From: Sporosarcina sp. Marseille-Q4943
Lineage (GTDB): Bacteria > Bacillota > Bacilli > Bacillales_A > Planococcaceae
Assembly (NCBI RefSeq): GCF_943736995.1
Contig: NZ_OX031157.1
Coordinates: forward strand, 1,151,001-1,215,000
Direction: 5' to 3'
DNA: 64,000 bases
Shown in pieces: positions 59,069 to 64,000 of this stretch (positions are counted from its first letter, which is position 1; each line of letters starts with the position of its first letter). The position numbers and the translations under genes are program-made. Under the pieces are notes generated by a model, which saw nothing but the letters and a program-made list of their open reading frames with translations, was not told the origin of the DNA and ran no database searches.

Positions 59069-60019
59069 ATGATACGTTTTGACCGTGTAACAAAATCGTA
59101 TGATAATCAAACGCTCGTCGTTGATTCTGTCAATTTAGAGGTTGCCAAAGGGGAATTTTTTGTGCTGATTGGGCCGAGCGGTTGCGGCAAAACAACAACG
59201 TTAAAAATGATCAATCGCCTCATTCCGCTGACGGACGGGACGATTTGGATCGACGGCAGGAAGGTCAGTGAGTACCCCATCCATGAATTGCGGTGGCGGA
59301 TCGGGTATGTGTTGCAGCAAATCGCATTGTTCCCGCATATGACGATCGAGGAAAACATTGCAATCGTCCCGGAGCTGAAAAATTGGAATAAAAGCCGGAT
59401 CCATAACCGCGTGACGGAACTTCTAGAAATGGTAGGACTCAATCCGGATACATACCGGCACCGGAAGCCTCATGAACTCTCCGGCGGCCAGCAGCAGCGG
59501 GTCGGCGTCGTCCGGGCACTTGCCGCAGATCCCGATATCGTTTTAATGGACGAGCCGTTCAGCGCGCTTGATCCGATCAGCAGGGGGAAGTTGCAAGATG
59601 ACTTGGTGCGGTTGCAACGGTCCATTCAGAAAACGATTGTATTCGTCACCCACGACATTCAAGAAGCATTGAAGCTTGGTGACCGGATTTGCATTATGAA
59701 GGATGGCAAAATCGAACAGCTCGGCACTCCGGATGAAATAACGTTGACCCCTGCCACCCCATTCGTCCGGAAATTCATCCAGAGCGGAAGAACGAAAACG
59801 TTCGTTTTAGCTGAACATATCGAACCGATTTCGGCATCCATGGAACAATTGCCCGTATTGTCCATCAACGCCAGGTGGGATGAAGTGCTACATGCTCTAT
59901 CCCAATCAGATCGAGCCGCCATCCAGCAAGAAGGCGAACCGATCGGCACCATTTCAAGAAAGACGGTTATCGCCTATTTGGCAAACGGGCAAGAAGGAGG
60001 AAGAGTAGCACATGGGTGA
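59069..60019 (+). CDS. Compatible-solute (glycine betaine/carnitine/choline) ABC transporter ATPase
   Basis: 316 residues from ATG 59069 (GTG 59060 in frame lies too close to AAGGAG). Walker A GPSGCGKTT, signature LSGGQQQRVG, Walker B IVLMDEPFSALDP, HDIQEA. OpuCA-type ATPases carry two C-terminal CBS domains that sense ionic strength; here the tail after about residue 240 is only about 75 residues and shows at most one degenerate CBS-like unit. Operon with a permease-binding protein fusion (8-bp overlap). Confidence 0.88.
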   Translation: MIRFDRVTKSYDNQTLVVDSVNLEVAKGEFFVLIGPSGCGKTTTLKMINRLIPLTDGTIWIDGRKVSEYPIHELRWRIGYVLQQIALFPHMTIEENIAIVPELKNWNKSRIHNRVTELLEMVGLNPDTYRHRKPHELSGGQQQRVGVVRALAADPDIVLMDEPFSALDPISRGKLQDDLVRLQRSIQKTIVFVTHDIQEALKLGDRICIMKDGKIEQLGTPDEITLTPATPFVRKFIQSGRTKTFVLAEHIEPISASMEQLPVLSINARWDEVLHALSQSDRAAIQQEGEPIGTISRKTVIAYLANGQEGGRVAHG

Positions 60020-61529
60020 TTTCGTAAATGTTTTTCAAGATCGGAAAGGCGAATTGGCGTTGGCGTTACTAGAACACATCCAAATTTCGCTCATCGCCCT
60101 CTTCTTCGCCATCCTCATATCGATTCCGGTCGGCATCTATTTGACAACCCGGCAACGGATTGCAGAAACAGTCATTGGGACCAGTGCCGTACTGCAGACG
60201 ATTCCGTCACTCGCTTTGCTCGGGCTGCTGATCCCGTTGTTCGGCATCGGCAAAATCCCTGCCATCATCGCACTCGTTGCGTATGCATTGCTGCCGATTT
60301 TGCGCAACACGTATACCGGCATCAAGGGAATCGACCCTTCCTTGATCGAGGCGGCGACCGCGATGGGAATGAACCGATGGAAGCGCCTTTCAAAAGTCGA
60401 ACTGCCTCTCGCCATGCCGGTAATCATGGCAGGCATCCGCACATCGATGGTCCTAATCGTAGGAACCGCCACACTTGCTGCACTGATTGGCGCTGGCGGT
60501 CTCGGGGATCTCATCTTGCTCGGCATCGACCGGAACAGCCCTTCGCTCATCGTGCTCGGCGCAATTCCTGCCGCACTTCTGGCCCTGTCATTCGACTTGT
60601 TGTTGAGAAAATTCGAGGGGCTGTCGTTCCGGCAAGCTTCCATTGCACTGACGGCGTTTTTCGTCGCGGCCATACTCATCATCGTCCTGCCCCTCTTCCC
60701 TGCAAGCAATGACAAACAGATTGTCATCGGCGCCAAATTAGGGGCAGAACCCGAAATATTAATTAACATGTACAAGCTTCTCATTGAAGATGAGACGGAC
60801 CTGTCCGTCGAACTGAAACCTGGACTCGGCAAAACATCGTTCGTCTTCAACGCGCTACAATCAGGGAGCATCGACATGTATCCTGAGTTCACAGGGACGG
60901 CGCTGTCGGAGTTCTTAAAAGAGACTGCAGTCAGCAATGACCGGAACGAAGTATACGAGCAGGCGCGACAAGGGTTTGCCGAACAATTCGATCTCGTCCT
61001 CCTGCCGCCGATGGAGTATAACAATACATACACGATTGCGGTATCCAAAACATTCGAGGAACAGTACGGCGTCAAAACAATTTCCGATCTCGTCGCAGTC
61101 CAATCTGCCGTAAAAGCCGGATTCACCCTCGAATTCAACGACCGCGAAGACGGATACCGCGGCATCCGCAGCTTGTACGGAATCGACTTCCCTTCCGTCC
61201 AAACGATGGAGCCGAAACTCCGCTACCAGGCAATCCGATCCGGGGACATTAACCTGTTGGATGCCTATTCGACGGACAGCGAACTGCAACAATATGAACT
61301 GACCGTCTTACAAGATGACAAAGAACTGTTCCCGCCTTACCAAGGAGCACCTCTCCTACGGAAAGAAACGCTCGAAACCTATCCCGAACTCGAGGAGATC
61401 TTGAACCGGCTCGCCGGCAAAGTGACAGACGACGAAATGCGGGACATGAACTACAAGGTGAACGCAGAAGGTGAAAAACCGGAGGACGTTGCACGCCAGT
61501 TTTTACGGGACGCGGGTTTATTGGAATAA
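60012..61529 (+). CDS. Fused permease and substrate-binding protein of a compatible-solute ABC transporter
   Basis: 505 residues. Residues 1-225 are an OpuCB/ProW-type permease (LLEHIQISLIALFFAILISIPVGIYL, EAATAMGMNRWKRLSKVELPLAMPVIMAG EAA loop, GGLGDLI). Residues about 240-505 after one more membrane helix are an OpuAC-type binding domain (IVIGAKLGAEPEILINMYKLLIED, YPEFTGTAL, GAPLLRKETL). The binding domain is therefore tethered to the outside of the membrane. Two genes thus make a complete importer for choline, carnitine or betaine. Confidence 0.9.
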   Translation: MGDFVNVFQDRKGELALALLEHIQISLIALFFAILISIPVGIYLTTRQRIAETVIGTSAVLQTIPSLALLGLLIPLFGIGKIPAIIALVAYALLPILRNTYTGIKGIDPSLIEAATAMGMNRWKRLSKVELPLAMPVIMAGIRTSMVLIVGTATLAALIGAGGLGDLILLGIDRNSPSLIVLGAIPAALLALSFDLLLRKFEGLSFRQASIALTAFFVAAILIIVLPLFPASNDKQIVIGAKLGAEPEILINMYKLLIEDETDLSVELKPGLGKTSFVFNALQSGSIDMYPEFTGTALSEFLKETAVSNDRNEVYEQARQGFAEQFDLVLLPPMEYNNTYTIAVSKTFEEQYGVKTISDLVAVQSAVKAGFTLEFNDREDGYRGIRSLYGIDFPSVQTMEPKLRYQAIRSGDINLLDAYSTDSELQQYELTVLQDDKELFPPYQGAPLLRKETLETYPELEEILNRLAGKVTDDEMRDMNYKVNAEGEKPEDVARQFLRDAGLLE

Positions 61530-61655
61530 AGGAAGACATCAAACAGCGGGGGCTTATTTCAGCCCTCGCTAAGATGAGTAATATTGCGAGTGCCCGATAT
61601 ATCAGCTTTCTGTTTGTAATCATACCAAAAATAGAATCGTTTACTGTTTCTATCC

Positions 61656-62339
61656 TTATAATTCCTTAAACAATTCATTAGGCATTTTGTATTCCCTCAC
61701 CTGGTCGCGAAGACTTTCTAGAGCATGCTCAACGTGAATCCGGACCAATCTTTCAAGCTCTTCCATCCTCTTGCCTCTCATCGCTTCAACTATTGACAGG
61801 TGCTCGCATGGTCCTCTCAGCGTTGAAGGGGAATCATCGAAAAAGCTATCAAATAACATTAGATAAATATCAATTTTATTCATTAAGATCCCCAGGAATT
61901 CTGCCAGAAAGGCATTACCAGCTTTCTTGACAGCTACCATGTGGAAGCTTTTATTCGCCTTTAAATAACGGTCCATGTCTTTTGCTTCTAGAGCTAGTTT
62001 TTCTTCTTGCATACAGGCACACATCTCTTCAAAATCTTCTTCATCCAACTTGTGCAATGAAGCGCGGATAGCCATCAATTCCAATTCTAACCGGAGCTGG
62101 TATGCCTGCTCAACTTCACTTTTTGTAGGATTGGCAACAAATGCGCCCCTATTGGGGATCATATCCACCATCCCTTCTTCAGAAAGTAGTTTAATCGCAT
62201 TTCTAATTGGAGTCCGACTTACATCCAGTTCCTTCGATATTGTCAGTTCAACCAGTTGGGTGCCGGGCGCAATCTGTCTTTTCAAAATGGCGTTCCGCAA
62301 TCGGAAATAAACCGTCTTCTCAATTGAAGATTTTTTCAA
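61656..62339 (-). CDS. GntR-family regulator, FCD type
   Basis: About 227 residues from the second of two TTG codons (62339; GGAGG 7 bases upstream). Winged helix-turn-helix (VYFRLRNAILKRQIAPGTQLVELTISKELDVSRTPIRNAIKLLSEEGMV) followed by an all-helical FCD effector domain with metal-type His and Asp residues (AFHMVAV-like NKSFHMVAV, HLSIVEAM). Divergent from the amino acid uptake cluster, which it probably controls. Confidence 0.88.
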   Translation of the reverse strand: MKKSSIEKTVYFRLRNAILKRQIAPGTQLVELTISKELDVSRTPIRNAIKLLSEEGMVDMIPNRGAFVANPTKSEVEQAYQLRLELELMAIRASLHKLDEEDFEEMCACMQEEKLALEAKDMDRYLKANKSFHMVAVKKAGNAFLAEFLGILMNKIDIYLMLFDSFFDDSPSTLRGPCEHLSIVEAMRGKRMEELERLVRIHVEHALESLRDQVREYKMPNELFKEL

Positions 62340-62504
62340 CAATATTCCTCCACCCTAATTAATATTTCTGAAATCATTGACTAACAAAATATTGTGATTT
62401 ATCATATAGTAAATGAATTGTACTACATTTTTGAGCTACAATTCAATTCCCTTTTAACTACTGACTACAAAACAATCTTAAAAAACAAGGAGGGTCGTAG
62501 ATAA

Positions 62505-62519
62505 ATGTAAGCGTTTACT
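62505..62519 (+). promoter_or_regulatory. Catabolite responsive element (cre)
   Basis: ATGTAAGCGTTTACT matches the CcpA consensus WTGNAANCGNWNNCW at every fixed position. It lies 27 bases before the ATG of the binding-protein gene, so CcpA would repress the cluster when preferred sugars are present. Confidence 0.85.
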
Positions 62520-62545
62520 TATATTAAATTTTAGGAGGTTAGAAG

Positions 62546-63355
62546 ATGAAGAGAACAATTTTACTAACAATCACTGCCATTTTGACCCTAGGCATTATTA
62601 GTGGATGCATGAAAGCGGAAGGGGATACGAAAGCAAACAAAAGCTCAAGCAGTGTCCTTGAGAGAATTGAAAAAGACAAAGTGATGAGAGTCTCTTTCGA
62701 AGGGACTTATCCGCCATTCAACTTTTTAGACGATGAAAATAAATTTCAAGGGTTTGACGTAGATATTTCAAATGAAATTGGAAAACGGCTTGGTGTTGAA
62801 GTTGAGTTCATTGCTACCAAGTGGGACGGACTCATAGGTGGGCTAAAAGCCAATAAATTCGATATCGTCATCGGCCAAATGACTGTAACCGAGGAGAGGA
62901 AAAAGAGTGTAGATTTTACAGATCCGTATGTTATTACTGGTTCTGTCCTGGTTACTCGCAATGACACCGATGATATTAAAGTATTAGAAGATATCTCAGG
63001 AAAAAAAGTTGGCGTTGGCGGGGGAACAACATTTGAAGAAGTTGCAAGAAGTGTGGATGGGGCTGATGTAAAACTCTACAAATCTGTAAGCGATTATCTT
63101 CAAGATTTAACAAATAAACGGCTCGATGTCATTATCAACGATCAATTATTGATCAGCTACAATATCCAAGAAGCGGACCTACCAATTAAAATTGCAAGCG
63201 GAATTTTAAACAAAGATGAAATTGGCATGGCAGTTAACAAAGGGAATGAAGACTTTGTTATTAAAGTGAATGAAGCTCTCGCATCAATGAAAGAAGATGG
63301 TACGTATAAAAAAATATATAAAAAATGGTTTGGTACAGACCCACTAGAAAACTGA
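62546..63355 (+). CDS. Amino acid ABC transporter substrate-binding lipoprotein
   Basis: 269 residues. Signal peptide with ISGC lipobox (about residue 21). Family 3 binding-protein motifs: VSFEGTYPPFNFLDDENKFQGFDVDIS, DFTDPYVITGSVLVTRND, WFGTDPL at the end. AGGAGG before the ATG, cre site upstream. Followed by a saccharopine-dehydrogenase-like enzyme; together with the GntR-FCD regulator this looks like an amino acid scavenging unit. Ligand unknown. Confidence 0.9.
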   Translation: MKRTILLTITAILTLGIISGCMKAEGDTKANKSSSSVLERIEKDKVMRVSFEGTYPPFNFLDDENKFQGFDVDISNEIGKRLGVEVEFIATKWDGLIGGLKANKFDIVIGQMTVTEERKKSVDFTDPYVITGSVLVTRNDTDDIKVLEDISGKKVGVGGGTTFEEVARSVDGADVKLYKSVSDYLQDLTNKRLDVIINDQLLISYNIQEADLPIKIASGILNKDEIGMAVNKGNEDFVIKVNEALASMKEDGTYKKIYKKWFGTDPLEN

Positions 63356-63428
63356 TAACCATTGTAGTGGCATCTTTTTGGATGCCGCTACCTATTTATA
63401 AAACTATTTATAACAGGGGGTATTTAAT

Positions 63429-64000
63429 GTGCATGTCGTCGTGCTAGGTGCAGGGATGATTGGAACGACTGTTGTCCGGGAAGTTAGCCATTTTGCAGAG
63501 ATTACGAAGGTTTCCGTTGTCGACGTCAGACAAGAAGGGATAGATAAATGTCTTGAAACAGCAAAAAGTACAAAGGTTCATGGCCAAACGGCTTCCCTCG
63601 CAACTGAAGAGGATATAGCAGCTGTTTTATCAAATGCGGATTTAGCAATTGCCTGTCTTCCCCACTCCTTAAGTTTAACGGCAATCAAAGCTGCAATCAC
63701 TTCCCGTTGCCATCTTGTCGACTTGGTCGGGTCGAATTTTACTGAAAAAAATGCGCTTAGCCAACAAGCTATGAAGGCTGGAATCATTATTGTACCCGGT
63801 TGTGGAGTAGCTCCTGGTATAACGAACTTCTTGGCCGCCCAAGGAATTGAACTGCTTGATGAAGCTGAAGAAGCAGTCATGATCTGTGGAGGAATTCCAC
63901 GACATCCAATTCCCCCTCTTTGGTACCAAGTCGTCTTCCGTTTGGAAAGTGTATTAGGCCTTTATACGAAACCAGCCCTTGCTATTAAAAACGGGGAGAT
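63429..64000 (+). CDS. Saccharopine dehydrogenase family protein (5' part, runs off right edge)
   Basis: GTG start at 63429 (AGGGGG 8 bases upstream); 190 codons are visible and the frame is open at the window end. Rossmann motif VVVLGAGMIGTTVVREV, then LPHSLSLTAIKAA, LVDLVGSNF and PGCGVAPGITNFLAAQG, typical of the lysine-6-dehydrogenase/saccharopine-dehydrogenase fold. NAD(P)-linked amino acid oxidation is likely, of the substrate imported by the preceding gene. Too short for an ORF list that demands a stop. Confidence 0.85.
   Translation, partial: MHVVVLGAGMIGTTVVREVSHFAEITKVSVVDVRQEGIDKCLETAKSTKVHGQTASLATEEDIAAVLSNADLAIACLPHSLSLTAIKAAITSRCHLVDLVGSNFTEKNALSQQAMKAGIIIVPGCGVAPGITNFLAAQGIELLDEAEEAVMICGGIPRHPIPPLWYQVVFRLESVLGLYTKPALAIKNGE

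Noticed and set aside
60137..61165. Long minus-strand frame of 342 codons
   Set aside because: Antisense shadow of the permease-binding protein fusion, whose motifs are unmistakable; composition (Ser, Arg, Ala rich) is that of a reverse frame.

Overview
The window looks like the chromosome of a spore-forming member of the Bacillales, most likely Planococcaceae/Sporosarcina-like. Reasons: AGGAGG-type ribosome binding sites, TTG/GTG starts, a YjcZ-type and a GerW/YtfJ-type sporulation protein, a purine riboswitch on pbuE, a Tyr T-box, Pho, FadR and cre boxes of Bacillus type, and many genes with clear B. subtilis relatives (pbuE, nupC, yqhG/yqhH, luxS). There are no rRNA, tRNA, CRISPR or intact insertion sequences. 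Most of the window is ordinary housekeeping and transport DNA of moderate GC.

Layout. 0-14.8 kb: a partial gene at the left edge, riboswitch-pbuE, a sulphur operon (cysK-ssuB-ssuC-ssuA, minus strand), a YjaZ-like metalloprotease, a MATE pump, a DUF2325 protein, a 589-residue ATP sulfurylase with a large C-terminal extension, brnQ, a GerW-type protein and a dicarboxylate symporter. 14.8-25 kb: LLM oxidoreductase, nupC, yjcZ-like gene, two unrelated serine hydrolases, a START-like protein, a papain-like candidate, a FAD/Rieske oxidoreductase and a metallo-beta-lactamase gene behind a FadR-type operator. 25.1-32.0 kb: an AT-richer accessory island with a tight operon of three large genes (a protein with a sigma-70 region-4 helix-turn-helix, a ParB-like protein, and a PLD-SF2 helicase interrupted by a stop), bounded by 23-bp near-identical direct repeats. 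I cannot match this gene set to a named defence system; it is the best candidate for an undescribed system. 32-41 kb: peptidase, small coiled-coil and spore-like genes, flavoprotein, then a tyrosine T-box operon (NhaC-type transporter plus PqqB-like hydrolase) with an acetamidase. 41-64 kb: Pho-controlled alkaline phosphatase, a polar amino acid ABC operon, rtcB, a cytosine-deaminase-like gene, yqhG/yqhH, BI-1, an acetate-type symporter, aspA, luxS, a two-gene compatible-solute ABC system, and a cre-preceded amino acid uptake/catabolism cluster running off the right edge.

Three repeat families stand out. (1) Six copies, all 146-147 bp and all in one orientation, of a palindromic element with GGTGCCTGTGCA / TGCACAGGCACC ends lie between 40.7 and 56.8 kb. 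Their terminal and internal stems show compensatory changes, and five of the six sit within 34 bp of the 3' end of a minus-strand gene. (2) Two tandem arrays, one of exact 20-bp and one of exact 21-bp period (11.5 and 19.3 kb), have a conserved TTAT-containing head and a variable tail. (3) The direct repeats flank the 25-32 kb island.

All calls rest on reading the sequence and on remembered family features; no database search was made. Starts were chosen by ribosome binding site and may differ from automated calls.
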